Source: Hyphomicrobium_A sp035517115 (lineage in GTDB: Bacteria > Pseudomonadota > Alphaproteobacteria > Rhizobiales > Hyphomicrobiaceae). From it: DNA of 23,551 bases. The translations under genes were made by a program, and so were the position numbers. The stretch spans positions 1 to 23,551 of the forward strand of contig DATIZL010000170.1 of NCBI GenBank assembly GCA_035517115.1, written 5' to 3'. Every line of letters begins with the position of its first letter. Position 1 is the first letter of the stretch. This document shows, piece after piece, positions 13,872 to 22,775 of the stretch. Under the pieces are notes generated by a model, which did not search any database, was not told the DNA's origin, and saw nothing but the letters and a program-made list of their open reading frames with translations.

Positions 13872-15287
13872 ATGACGGAGCCGTTGTGGACATGGGGGGA
13901 CTTGCTGGCGGCGTCGGGCGCGGTGGCCGATGGCTCGCCTACGGCGGCAATCACCGGGTTCTCGCTCGACACGCGCTCGCTGCAACCGGGCGAGGTGTTC
14001 GTCGCCATTCGCGACGTGCGCGACGGGCACGATTTCGTGCTCGAGGCGTTCCGCAAGGGTGCGGCCGCGGCCCTCGTCGAGACAGGCTACAAGCGCGTTG
14101 CCGGCGATGGGGCCTTGTTGCGCATCGGCCGTCCGCTCGAGGGCTTGCGCAACATCGCCCGCGCCGCGCGGGCCCGCTCCGAGGCCGGCGTCGTCGCCAT
14201 CACCGGCAGCGTCGGCAAGACCGGCACCAAAGAGGCGCTGCGCGCGTGCCTGTCGCGGCTCGGGGAGACGCACGCTGCCGAGAAGTCGTTCAACAACCAG
14301 TGGGGCGTGCCACTGACGCTCGCACGCATGCCGGCCTCCGCGCGCTACGGCGTATTCGAGATCGGCATGAACCACGCGGGCGAGATCGCGCCGCTCTCGG
14401 CGCTGGTGCGCCCGCACGTGGCGATCATCACCACGGTCGAGCCCGTGCACCTGCAGTTCTTTGCCTCCGTCGCGGACATCGCGGAGGCCAAGGCCGAGAT
14501 CTTTGCCGGCCTCGAGCCGGGCGGCACCGCCGTCCTCAACCGTGACAACGCGTACTTCGATCTCTTGCAGAAGCGCGCCCGCGAGGCGGGAGCGCGGGTC
14601 TTCTCCTTTGGCCGCCATGCAGATGCAGACGTGCGCCCCGAGGTGTGGACGCTCGGCGCCGAGGGCTCCGATATTGCTGTGCGCGTAGGCGGCAAGCGGA
14701 TTGCCTATCGTTTAGCCGCACCGGGCGCACACATCGCGCAAAACTCGCTCGCCGTCGTGGCAGCGCTCGCCACGCTTGGCGCCGACGTCGAGGCAGCACT
14801 GCCCGCTCTTGCCGGCATCACGGCCGCCAAGGGCCGGGGGGCGCGCCGGGAGCTCAGCCTCGAGGATGGCGCCATACTGCTGATCGACGAGAGCTATAAT
14901 GCCAATCCGGCGTCCATGCGCTCCGCGCTTGCCGCCATGGCAACGGTTCCGCGCCAGCGCTTCAAGCGCCGCATCGCCGTGCTTGGTGATATGCTCGAGC
15001 TTGGGGACCAATCGGCCAGGTTGCACGAGGACTTGAAGGAACCAGTTGACGCGGCCGAGGTCGATCTGGTCTTTGCCTGTGGTCCGCACATGCAGCGGCT
15101 CTATGCCGCGCTTCCAAGCGCGCGGCGCGGGGAATGGGGACCTACGTCGCAGGATATCCTCGCCCCGCTCGTCGCCGCGGTGCGCGGCGGCGACGTCGTG
15201 ATGATCAAAGGCTCGCTCGGCTCGCGCATGGAGCCCTTAGTGGAAGCGTTGGTGCGCAAGAGCGAGGTGGGGGCGGTGGGGCGCTAA
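13872..15287 (+). CDS. murF: UDP-MurNAc-tripeptide:D-Ala-D-Ala ligase MurF
   Basis: MurF adds D-Ala-D-Ala to the UDP-MurNAc-tripeptide, finishing the soluble precursor. The 471 residues show SLDTRSLQPGEVFVAI (31-46), the ATP loop TGSVGKTGTK (111-120, K116; the usual form is TGSNGKTT/STK), EKSFNNQWGVPLTL (137-150), EIGMNHAGEI, DESYNANPASM and LGDMLELG, all in the expected order. ATG 13872 is chosen because a run of six G (13858-13863), overlapping the end of murE, forms a ribosome site 8 nt upstream; the frame is open further back but only as a shadow of murE. A 54-nt gap with no clear signals follows before mraY. Confidence 0.95.
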   Translation: MTEPLWTWGDLLAASGAVADGSPTAAITGFSLDTRSLQPGEVFVAIRDVRDGHDFVLEAFRKGAAAALVETGYKRVAGDGALLRIGRPLEGLRNIARAARARSEAGVVAITGSVGKTGTKEALRACLSRLGETHAAEKSFNNQWGVPLTLARMPASARYGVFEIGMNHAGEIAPLSALVRPHVAIITTVEPVHLQFFASVADIAEAKAEIFAGLEPGGTAVLNRDNAYFDLLQKRAREAGARVFSFGRHADADVRPEVWTLGAEGSDIAVRVGGKRIAYRLAAPGAHIAQNSLAVVAALATLGADVEAALPALAGITAAKGRGARRELSLEDGAILLIDESYNANPASMRSALAAMATVPRQRFKRRIAVLGDMLELGDQSARLHEDLKEPVDAAEVDLVFACGPHMQRLYAALPSARRGEWGPTSQDILAPLVAAVRGGDVVMIKGSLGSRMEPLVEALVRKSEVGAVGR

Positions 15288-15341
15288 AGAGGGACGCTAA
15301 GCCGCGAGCCGACGTGAATCGGCCGCTGTCGGAGACGTGGG

Positions 15342-16424
15342 ATGCTTTATGAGCTCGTGAACTTCAGCGACCAAATCGGCGTGCTGAACGTTTTCAAGTA
15401 CATCACTTTCCGCACCGGCGGAGCGATCTTCACCGCGCTTCTGTTCGTGATGTTGTTCGGGCCCGGGATCATCGACCTCCTGCGCGTGAAGCAGGGCAAG
15501 GGCCAGCCCATCCGCGACGATGGGCCCAAGACGCACCTTCTGAAGACGGGCACGCCGACCATGGGCGGTCTCATGATCCTCGCCGGCGTAACGGTCGCGA
15601 CGCTCCTGTGGGCGCACCTCGGCAACCCCTACATCTGGATCGTGCTTGGCGTGACGCTGAGCTACGGCGCCATCGGTTTCTACGACGACTATCTGAAGGT
15701 GACGCGGCGCACGAGCTCGGGCTTCTCGAGCCGGCTGCGCCTGCTGCTCGAGCTCGCGATTGCCGCGGTTGCCACGCTGTTCGTCATGTGGCTGGGGCCG
15801 CCTGAGATCTCGCAGATGCTGACAGTGCCGTTCTTCAAGAACGTCGTGTTCGAGCTCGGACCGTTCTTCGTGCTGGTCGGCATCATCGTCATCGCCGGCG
15901 CCGGTAATGCGGTCAACCTCACCGACGGCCTCGATGGTCTCGCCATCGTGCCGGTGATGATCGCCGCCGCCACCTTCGGCCTCATCACATATCTCATCGG
16001 CAACGCCAAGTTCGCGCAGTACCTGCAGATCCACTATGTCGCCGGCACCGGCGAGCTTGCCATCATCTGCGGTGCGCTCATCGGCGCTGGCCTCGGTTTC
16101 CTCTGGTTCAACGCCCCCCCGGCCATGATCTTCATGGGCGACACCGGCTCGCTTGCGCTCGGCGGCGCGCTCGGCGCCATCGCGGTCGCTACCAAGCATG
16201 AGATCGTGCTCGCTATCGTCGGCGGACTGTTCGTCCTGGAGACGTTGTCCGTCATCATCCAGGTGGCCTCCTTCAAGATGACGGGTAAGCGTGTGTTCCG
16301 AATGGCGCCGCTGCACCACCACTACGAGCAGCAGGGCTGGCAGGAATCGACCGTCGTTGTTCGCTTCTGGATCATCTCGGTCGTGTTGGCCCTCGTCGGG
16401 CTCGCCACGCTGAAGCTGCGTTAA
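15342..16424 (+). CDS. mraY: Phospho-MurNAc-pentapeptide translocase MraY
   Basis: MraY joins UDP-MurNAc-pentapeptide to undecaprenyl phosphate to make lipid I at the inner membrane. The 360-residue polytopic protein (about ten membrane segments) has GPKTHLLKTGTPTMGG (61-76), the catalytic-site aspartates D115-D116 in FYDDYLK, NAVNLTDGLDGLA (189-201), FNAPPAMIFMGDTGSLALGG (256-275, D267) and MAPLHHHYE (321-329). Length is normal for the family. GGAG (15331-15334) lies 7 nt before the ATG. murD follows after 37 nt. Confidence 0.97.
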   Translation: MLYELVNFSDQIGVLNVFKYITFRTGGAIFTALLFVMLFGPGIIDLLRVKQGKGQPIRDDGPKTHLLKTGTPTMGGLMILAGVTVATLLWAHLGNPYIWIVLGVTLSYGAIGFYDDYLKVTRRTSSGFSSRLRLLLELAIAAVATLFVMWLGPPEISQMLTVPFFKNVVFELGPFFVLVGIIVIAGAGNAVNLTDGLDGLAIVPVMIAAATFGLITYLIGNAKFAQYLQIHYVAGTGELAIICGALIGAGLGFLWFNAPPAMIFMGDTGSLALGGALGAIAVATKHEIVLAIVGGLFVLETLSVIIQVASFKMTGKRVFRMAPLHHHYEQQGWQESTVVVRFWIISVVLALVGLATLKLR

Positions 16425-16461
16425 GGGCAGAGAGATCGGGCGAACCGCGGTAGATTTGCCC

Positions 16462-17886
16462 ATGATTCGCATCACGGCTTTTGCGGGGAAGCGGGTCGCC
16501 GTGTTCGGCCTCGGCGGCTCCGGCATCGCCACCGCGCGCGCACTCCAAGCGGGCGGAGCTGAGGTCATCGCGGGCGACGACAACCCTGCGAGCGTAGCGG
16601 CCGCCGCCGCGACCGGCATTCCGACGGCCGACTTGAAGGACGCGAACTGGATGACGTACGCGGCCCTCGTGCTGGCACCGGGCGTTCCATTCACGCATCC
16701 CGAGCCGCACTGGGCCGTGCGCCAGGCAAAGCTCGCGGGCGTTGAGGTCATCGGCGATCTCGAGCTCTTCGTACGCGAGCGGCGTGCGCAAGCCTTCGAG
16801 GTGCCGTTCATTGCCATCACCGGCACCAACGGCAAATCGACGACGACGGCACTGATCGCGCACATCTTGAGGAGCGCGGGCCGCGACGTTGAGGTCGGCG
16901 GCAACATCGGCACAGCCGTGCTGTCGCTTGCCGAGTTTGCGCCGGGGCGCCACTACGTCATCGAGTGCTCGTCCTATCAGATCGATCTGGCGCCCAGCGT
17001 CGATCCGACCGTCGGCGTGCTGCTCAACATCACGCCCGACCACCTCGACCGGCACGGCACCATCGAGAACTACGCGGCCGTCAAAGCTCACCTTGTGCGC
17101 GCCGCAAGGAATGCCGTCGTCGGCGTCGACGACCAATATTGCCGTGCGATTGCGGAAGCGCTGCGCGAGCATCGCGGCGGCGCGGGGCCGGCCGAGATCG
17201 TGCGCCTTTCGACACGCGCCTGCCCCGACTGCGAGATCGGGGTGGACGGGCGTCGTGTCGTTCTGCGCAAGGGCGGCCGGTGCACGGAGATCGCCGACCT
17301 CTCCGGCATCGGCTCGCTGCGCGGGATGCACAACGCCGAGAACGCCTGCGCCGCGGCCGCGGCGCTCTTGCTGCTGTCAGAGCCGCTGACGCGGGATCAG
17401 ATCGTAGCGGGCATGCGCAGCTTCCCCGGCCTCGCACACCGCATGGAGGAGCTGGGGCGGCAGGGGCGCACGCTGTTCGTCAACGACAGCAAGGCGACCA
17501 ACGCCGATTCCGCCGAGAAGGCGCTCGTGTCCTATCCCGGCGACATCTATTGGATCCTCGGCGGCAAGCCGAAGGCCGGCGGCATCACGAGCCTCACGGA
17601 GCACTTTGCCCGCGTGGCCAAGGCCTACCTCATCGGCGAGGCGACGGAGGAGTTCGCCGTCACGCTCGATGGGCACGTGCCGTTCGAGCGCTGCGGCACG
17701 CTCGCCGTGGCAACCGCCGCCGCCGCGCGCGATGCCGCCATGAGCGCCGCGCCGGAGCCGGTAGTGCTGCTGTCGCCGGCCTGCGCCTCCTTCGACCAGT
17801 ATCGCAATTTCGAGGTGCGCGGCGATGCCTTCCGCGCCCTCGTCGCGGCGCTCCCCGGCATCGTCCTCAAGGAACGCGCCGCATGA
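16462..17886 (+). CDS. murD: UDP-MurNAc-L-alanine:D-glutamate ligase MurD
   Basis: MurD adds D-glutamate to UDP-MurNAc-L-Ala in the cytosol. The 474 residues show the N-terminal GKRVAVFGLGGSGIATA nucleotide-binding loop (9-25), the ATP loop GTNGKSTT (121-128, K125), IECSSYQID, NITPDHLDRHGT, HRMEELG, VNDSKATN, WILGGKPKAGG and LSPACASFDQYRNFEVRGDAF near the end. The ATG at 16462 is chosen; a TTG two codons earlier is also open but less likely. The ribosome site is weak. The stop overlaps the ftsW start in ATGA (17883-17886), which suggests coupled translation. Confidence 0.96.
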   Translation: MIRITAFAGKRVAVFGLGGSGIATARALQAGGAEVIAGDDNPASVAAAAATGIPTADLKDANWMTYAALVLAPGVPFTHPEPHWAVRQAKLAGVEVIGDLELFVRERRAQAFEVPFIAITGTNGKSTTTALIAHILRSAGRDVEVGGNIGTAVLSLAEFAPGRHYVIECSSYQIDLAPSVDPTVGVLLNITPDHLDRHGTIENYAAVKAHLVRAARNAVVGVDDQYCRAIAEALREHRGGAGPAEIVRLSTRACPDCEIGVDGRRVVLRKGGRCTEIADLSGIGSLRGMHNAENACAAAAALLLLSEPLTRDQIVAGMRSFPGLAHRMEELGRQGRTLFVNDSKATNADSAEKALVSYPGDIYWILGGKPKAGGITSLTEHFARVAKAYLIGEATEEFAVTLDGHVPFERCGTLAVATAAAARDAAMSAAPEPVVLLSPACASFDQYRNFEVRGDAFRALVAALPGIVLKERAA

Positions 17887-19055
17887 GGGTCTCGCGCGCC
17901 GACCGCAGCCGCGTCGCCGATTGGTGGTTCACCGTAGACCACGTGCTCGTCGGCGCGATCCTGGCGATCGTCGGCGCCGGCCTCGTGTTCTCGCTTGCGG
18001 CAAGTCCAGCGGTCGCCATCAAGAAGGGCCTGCCGACCTACTATTTCGTCGAGCGCCATTTTCTCTTCTCCGCCCTCGGCGTGCTCATCATGCTGGCGAT
18101 CTCGCTGTTCTCGCCGCGCGGCGTGCGGCGGCTGGCGCTCGCGCTGTTCCTGGCATCGATCTGCGGCATGATCGCCGTGCATCTCATCGGCCCGGAAACG
18201 CACGGCGCGCGGCGCTGGCTCAACTTCGGCGGCCATTCCTTCCAGCCGTCCGAGTTCGCCAAGCCGGCGTTCGTCGTTCTGTCTGCTTGGCTGCTCGCCG
18301 AGAGCGAGACGCGCACCGACATGCCAGCAATGCCGCTGGCGATCGTCATGGCCGCGCTGTTTGCCGGGCTCCTGCTGGCCGAACCCGATGTAGGGCAGAC
18401 GATGCTCATCACCATCGTGTGGGCGACGCTGTTCTACCTGTCGGGGCAGCCATTGCTGGGAGCCGGCATCATCGCCGCGTGCGGGGCGCTCGGCTTCGCC
18501 TTTGCCTACTCGACCTTCGAGCACGTGCGCTATCGCGTCGACAAATTTCTCGCACCCACGCCGGGCGATTACTCGCAGCTCGACCGCGCCATCAAGTCTT
18601 TCTCCGAAGGCGGCTTCTTGGGACGCGGGCCGGGCGAGGGCACCATCAAGGCCGTGCTTCCCGACGCGCACACCGACTTCATCTTTGCCGTTATTGCCGA
18701 GGAGTACGGGGTGGTAGCTTGCCTCGTGCTGCTCGGCCTCTTTGCCTTCGTCGTCATGCGCGCGCTCGTAAAGGCGGCGCAGGAGCCCGATGCGGCAACC
18801 CGGCTGGCGGTCCAGGGGCTGGCGTTGGTGTTCGGATTGCAGGCCTTGATCAACATGGGCGTCAACGTCGGGCTGTTGCCCGCCAAGGGCATCACGCTGC
18901 CCTTCGTATCGGCGGGAGGATCGTCGATGCTGGCGGTCTCGATCACGCTCGGCATGCTATTGGCGCTGACGCGGCGGCGTCCCGACGTGGCGCGCTTGCG
19001 CAAGCCGCCCGTGCTGCCCGGCATCGGCGGCCTTGAAGCGACGGTGCGCAAGTGA
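17883..19055 (+). CDS. ftsW: Septal peptidoglycan glycosyltransferase FtsW
   Basis: FtsW is the SEDS-family glycan polymerase of the divisome, working with FtsI at the inner membrane. The 390-residue polytopic protein has ARRWLNFGGHSFQPSEFAK, the LAEPDVGQTMLI block, SFSEGGFLGRGPGEGTIK, the segment AHTDFIFAVIAEE, where D265 matches the catalytic aspartate of the family, and the C-terminal LPFVSAGGSSMLAVSITLGM. The start at 17883 overlaps the murD stop. The same frame stays open far upstream inside murD, but that part is a GC-rich shadow. The stop (TGA 19053-19055) overlaps the GTG start of murG. Confidence 0.96.
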   Translation: MRVSRADRSRVADWWFTVDHVLVGAILAIVGAGLVFSLAASPAVAIKKGLPTYYFVERHFLFSALGVLIMLAISLFSPRGVRRLALALFLASICGMIAVHLIGPETHGARRWLNFGGHSFQPSEFAKPAFVVLSAWLLAESETRTDMPAMPLAIVMAALFAGLLLAEPDVGQTMLITIVWATLFYLSGQPLLGAGIIAACGALGFAFAYSTFEHVRYRVDKFLAPTPGDYSQLDRAIKSFSEGGFLGRGPGEGTIKAVLPDAHTDFIFAVIAEEYGVVACLVLLGLFAFVVMRALVKAAQEPDAATRLAVQGLALVFGLQALINMGVNVGLLPAKGITLPFVSAGGSSMLAVSITLGMLLALTRRRPDVARLRKPPVLPGIGGLEATVRK

Positions 19056-20158
19056 GAAGCGATCCCCCCTCGGTGCTGTTGGCGGCCGGCGGAACCGGCG
19101 GGCACCTGTTCCCTGCGCAGGCGTTGGCCGAGGAGCTCGCGCATCGGGGCATCACCGTCGATCTCGTCACCGACACGCGCGGCGACCGCTACGGCACGAG
19201 TTTTCCCGCGCGCAAGGTCTATCAGGTGCCCTCGGCTACGCTGGCCGGCTCCTCACCCGTCGCCACGGCGCGCACGGCGTTCATGCTCGCGCGCGGGCTC
19301 GGCGCCGCCTTTGCCCTGCTGGGCCGCGTCAGGCCGAAGGCCGTCGTCGGCTTCGGCGGCTATCCGACGTTCCCCCCGCTCAAGGCCGCGCGCCTGCGCG
19401 GGATCCCCACCATCCTGCACGAGCAGAACGCCGTGCTCGGCCGCGCCAACCGCATGCTGGCGAAGGGCGTGACGGCGATCGCGACCTCGTTTGAGCGCAC
19501 GAAGTTCCTGGGCACCGACCTTGCGCCCAAGGTCAGGCTTACCGGCAACCCGGTCCGCTCGGCGGTCATCGCCGCGGCGCGGCGTCCCTATTGGGCGCCG
19601 GACCTAAGCGGTCCCATCGAGCTTGTCGTGTTCGGCGGCAGTCAGGGCGCCCGCTTCTTTTCCGAAAGCGTGCCCCCGGCGCTCGCGCGCCTCCCCGCCG
19701 AGCTGCGCGCGCGCCTGCACGTCGTGCAGCAGGCCCGCATCGAGGACGTGAGCCAGGTCTTGTGCGCCTACCGCGATGCGCAGATCAAAGCCGACGTAGC
19801 CGCCTTCTTCGCCGACCTGCCCGAGCGCCTATCGAAGGCGCACCTCGTCGTCGCCCGCTCCGGGGCCTCGACGACGGCGGAATTGACCGTCATCGGACGC
19901 CCGGCAATCCTCGTTCCGCTGCCCCATTCGCTCGACAACGACCAGCTCCAGAACGCCAGGAGGCTTGCCGAATCGGGTGCGGCTTGGTGTATCGAGCAGA
20001 AGGATTTGTCGCCCGAGCGGCTTTCGCGCGACATTGGGGAGTTGCTAGTCTCTCCGGACAAGCTCAGCCGGGCGGCCGCGGCCGCCAAGAGCCTGGGCAA
20101 GCCCGACGCGGTCGAGCGTCTGGCCGACTTGTTGGAGGAGCTGTTGGGTCGAGGTTGA
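19052..20158 (+). CDS. murG: UDP-GlcNAc:lipid I N-acetylglucosaminyltransferase MurG
   Basis: MurG adds GlcNAc to lipid I to make lipid II on the inner face of the membrane (GT28, GT-B fold). The 368 residues show the glycine loop AAGGTGGHLFPAQAL (11-25), VGFGGYPTFPPL, LHEQNAVLGRANRML, VFGGSQGARFF, and the sugar-nucleotide site VARSGASTTAELTVIGRPAILVPLP followed by DNDQLQNARRL. The start is GTG at 19052 in a GTGA overlap with the ftsW stop, typical of coupled genes. A 94-nt gap without recognisable genes separates it from murC. Confidence 0.96.
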   Translation: MRSDPPSVLLAAGGTGGHLFPAQALAEELAHRGITVDLVTDTRGDRYGTSFPARKVYQVPSATLAGSSPVATARTAFMLARGLGAAFALLGRVRPKAVVGFGGYPTFPPLKAARLRGIPTILHEQNAVLGRANRMLAKGVTAIATSFERTKFLGTDLAPKVRLTGNPVRSAVIAAARRPYWAPDLSGPIELVVFGGSQGARFFSESVPPALARLPAELRARLHVVQQARIEDVSQVLCAYRDAQIKADVAAFFADLPERLSKAHLVVARSGASTTAELTVIGRPAILVPLPHSLDNDQLQNARRLAESGAAWCIEQKDLSPERLSRDIGELLVSPDKLSRAAAAAKSLGKPDAVERLADLLEELLGRG

Positions 20159-20252
20159 GGGGGTCGATCCGGCTACTGGAGGCACCTGGCGCCATACGCG
20201 GGCCACGAAGCTGGCGGCTATAGGCGGCACGAGGGACGAGGGACCTAACACC

Positions 20253-21695
20253 ATGCAGATGCCCCGCGAGATCGGGACCTTCCACATCATCGGCATCGGC
20301 GGCATCGGCATGAGCGCCATCGCCGAGATCCTGCTCGCCAAGGGCTATTCGGTCCAGGGCAGCGACCAGAAGGACAGCGCGAACGTGCGCCGCCTGCGCG
20401 CAAAGGGCGTGCGCGTTTTCATCGGGCACGATCCCGTCAATCTCGTCGGCGCGCGCTCGGTCGTCATCTCGAGCGCGGTGAAGTCGGGCAATCTAGAGCT
20501 CGAGGCCGCGCGCGCCAAGGGGCTGCCGGTCATCCGCCGGGCCGAGATCCTCGCCGAGCTCATGCGCCTCTATTCGACGGTCTCCGTCACCGGCACGCAC
20601 GGCAAGACGACGACGACCTCGCTCATCGCGCACGTCTTCACCGAGAGCAAATACGACCCGACCGTGATCTCCGGCGGCATCATCAACACGTGGGGCTCAA
20701 ATGCGCGCCTCGGCAGGGGCGAGTGGATGATCGTCGAGGCGGACGAGAGCGATGGCACGTTCGTGCGGCTCCCCACCCAAATCGGCATCGTCACCAACAT
20801 CGATCCCGAGCACCTCGACTACTTCGGCTCGGTCGAGAACATGCACCGGGAGTTCGAGACCTTCTTCCGTAACATTCCCTTCTACGGCCTAGCCGTCACC
20901 TGCATCGACCATCCGGTGGCGCGCGACATGATCGAGCGGCTCGAGCTCCGCCGCGACGGGCGCCGCCTCCTGACCTACGGCACCGCGCGCGGTGCCGACC
21001 TGCAGTTGCGCGCGGTGCGGCACGAGCGCGGCTCGATCGTCATCGACGCCGAGCTTGGCCCTCGCGTGCGCGGCGGCGCGCGCGCAATGCGCGGCTTAAC
21101 GGTGCCCGTCCTCGGTCAGCACAATGCCTTGAACACGCTTGCCGCCTTCGCCGCCTGCAGCGAGGCCGGGCTCCCGGATGAGGCGATCCGCGCAGCGCTT
21201 TCGACCTTCAACGGCGTCAAGCGCCGCTTCGAGCTCACCGGCACCTGGAACGATGCGGCCATCTACGACGACTACGCCCACCACCCGGCCGAGATCGCCG
21301 CCGTGCTCGCGGCCGCCCGGCCCGCCGTGCGCGGGCGCCTCATCGCCGTGTTCGAGCCGCACCGCTACACGCGCGTGCACGACCTTTTTGGCGAGTTCTG
21401 CGCCTGCTTCCGCGATGCCGACAACGTGATCGTGGCGCCGCTCTATTCAGCGGGCGAGACCCCGATCGACGGCATCGACCATCGCTACGTCGCCGAGGGC
21501 ATCCGCACCGCGGGACATCCGGCCGTCACCGCCATCGAGAGCCCGAGTGATCTGGCTCCGCTGCTGCGCCATATGCTGCGGCCGGGCGATACGGTCGTCT
21601 GCCTCGGCGCGGGTACCTCCACCGAGTGGGCGCACGCGCTGCCCGGGTGGCTGGGCGGCAGCCAGGAACCGCGTCGCGCCGGAGGCGCGCACTAG
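20253..21695 (+). CDS. murC: UDP-MurNAc:L-alanine ligase MurC
   Basis: MurC adds the first residue, L-alanine, to UDP-MurNAc in the cytosol. The 480 residues show FHIIGIGGIGMSAIAE (10-25), the ATP loop GTHGKTTTT (114-122, K118), EADESDGTF, NIDPEHLDYFGS, GQHNALNTLAAF, GVKRRFE, YDDYAHHPAEI and FEPHRYTR. GAGGGA (20238-20243) lies 9 nt before the ATG, so it has its own ribosome site despite the 94-nt gap after murG. The last residues AGGAH and the TAG stop are encoded by the first unit of a tandem repeat that continues past the gene (21678-21815), so the tail of the protein appears to be repeat-derived. Confidence 0.96.
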   Translation: MQMPREIGTFHIIGIGGIGMSAIAEILLAKGYSVQGSDQKDSANVRRLRAKGVRVFIGHDPVNLVGARSVVISSAVKSGNLELEAARAKGLPVIRRAEILAELMRLYSTVSVTGTHGKTTTTSLIAHVFTESKYDPTVISGGIINTWGSNARLGRGEWMIVEADESDGTFVRLPTQIGIVTNIDPEHLDYFGSVENMHREFETFFRNIPFYGLAVTCIDHPVARDMIERLELRRDGRRLLTYGTARGADLQLRAVRHERGSIVIDAELGPRVRGGARAMRGLTVPVLGQHNALNTLAAFAACSEAGLPDEAIRAALSTFNGVKRRFELTGTWNDAAIYDDYAHHPAEIAAVLAAARPAVRGRLIAVFEPHRYTRVHDLFGEFCACFRDADNVIVAPLYSAGETPIDGIDHRYVAEGIRTAGHPAVTAIESPSDLAPLLRHMLRPGDTVVCLGAGTSTEWAHALPGWLGGSQEPRRAGGAH

Positions 21696-21815
21696 AAAAC
21701 ATGCCGGAGGCGCGCACTAGAGAATCTGCCGGAGGCGCTGGGGGATGTGCCGGACGCGCGTTAAGAGAATGTGCAGGCGGCGCGCACTAGAAAGCGCCAC
21801 GGAGGCACGTTGACG
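21678..21815 (+). repeat. Degenerate tandem repeat across the murC-murB junction
   Basis: About six imperfect direct copies of a 20-25 nt unit start at 21678, 21703, 21728, 21749, 21773 and 21796. Copies 1 and 2 share 19 bases (GCCGGAGGCGCGCACTAGA); copies 3-6 are degenerate. Copy 1 supplies the murC stop codon, and copy 6 supplies the GGAGG in front of the murB start. GGAGG recurs in copies 1, 2, 3 and 6, so the array is a row of ribosome-site-like sequences. Unit lengths (25, 25, 21, 24, 23, about 20) are mostly not multiples of three, so no frame reads through. Confidence 0.85.
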
Positions 21816-22775
21816 TTTTCTGACCTCACCACCGAGCTTTCAGCAAAGCTGCCCGAGTTGAAGGGCCGGCTCGCCGCCAACGTGCCCTTGGCGGACATCA
21901 CCTGGTTTCGCGTCGGCGGCCCGGCGCAGGTTTTGTTCAGCCCGGCCGACGAGGCGGACCTCGCCTACTTCCTCAAGCGCATCCCAAGCGACCTGCCGGT
22001 CACCGTCATCGGGCTCGGCTCCAACCTGCTCGTGCGCGACGGCGGCGTGCCCGGTATCGTGATCCGCTTGGGGCGCGGGTTCGGCAACGTCACCGCGGAG
22101 CCGGGCAACCGCGTGCGCGCCGGCACCGCCGTGCCCGACGTGAAGGTCGCGCGCGCGGCGGCCGAAGCGGGCACCGCGGGGCTCGCCTTCTATCGCGGCA
22201 TCCCCGGGTCGGTGGGCGGCGCGCTCAGGATGAATGCCGGTGCGCACGGGCGCGAGACCAAGGACGTCCTCATCGGCGCCCGCGCCGTCGACCGGCAAGG
22301 CAACGTGCACACGCTGTCGCTCGCCGACATGGGTTTCTCCTATCGCCATTGCGGGGTGCCCGAGGACTTCATCCTCGCCGAGGCGCTCTATCAAGGCACA
22401 CCCGGCGATCCCGCGGTGATCCTGCGTGAGATGGACGAGGTTGCCGATTATCGCGAGAAGAACCAGCCGATCCGCGAGCGCACCGGAGGCTCGACTTTCA
22501 AGAACCCACCGGGCCACAGCGCCTGGAAGCTCATCGACGAGGCCGGCTGCCGGGGCTTGCGCGTCGGCGGCGCCAAGGTCTCCGACATGCACTGCAACTT
22601 TCTCATCAACGAGCGCGGCGCCACCGGCGAGGACATCGAGCGCCTGGGCGAGACCGTGCGCGCGCGTGTGAAGGCCCGCTCCGGCATCGCGTTGCAGTGG
22701 GAGATCATCCGCTTGGGCCTGCCGCTGCCCGGCTGCCCGACCGGGGAAGCGCTCGCGGAGGCCGCGTTCTCATGA
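21810..22775 (+). CDS. murB: UDP-N-acetylenolpyruvoylglucosamine reductase MurB
   Basis: MurB is the FAD enzyme that reduces UDP-GlcNAc-enolpyruvate to UDP-MurNAc with NADPH. With the TTG start at 21810 it has 321 residues, normal for the family. Motifs are TWFRVGGPAQVLF (31-43), GLGSNLLVRDGG (68-79), FYRGIPGSVGGALRMNAGAHG (127-147) with the conserved arginine, GGSTFKNPPGHSAWKLID (226-243) with S228 as the likely proton donor, and WEIIRLG with the final catalytic glutamate. I prefer TTG 21810 because (M)TFSDLTTEL matches the usual Rhizobiales N-terminus and GGAGG (21801-21805) lies just upstream, though the 4-nt gap is short; GTG 21771 is the alternative and would read repeat DNA. The stop overlaps the ddl start (ATGA, 22772-22775). 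Confidence 0.93.
   Translation: MTFSDLTTELSAKLPELKGRLAANVPLADITWFRVGGPAQVLFSPADEADLAYFLKRIPSDLPVTVIGLGSNLLVRDGGVPGIVIRLGRGFGNVTAEPGNRVRAGTAVPDVKVARAAAEAGTAGLAFYRGIPGSVGGALRMNAGAHGRETKDVLIGARAVDRQGNVHTLSLADMGFSYRHCGVPEDFILAEALYQGTPGDPAVILREMDEVADYREKNQPIRERTGGSTFKNPPGHSAWKLIDEAGCRGLRVGGAKVSDMHCNFLINERGATGEDIERLGETVRARVKARSGIALQWEIIRLGLPLPGCPTGEALAEAAFS

Noticed and set aside
15297..16913. A 538-codon minus-strand open frame opposite mraY and murD
   Set aside because: Composition is typical of an antisense GC3 shadow (His/Asp/Glu-rich), and no motif or ribosome site is seen; mraY and murD are unmistakable on the + strand.
16965..17882. Long in-frame upstream extension of ftsW through murD
   Set aside because: The extension is Arg/Ala-rich shadow sequence of murD. 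FtsW starts naturally at 17883 with an ATGA overlap.
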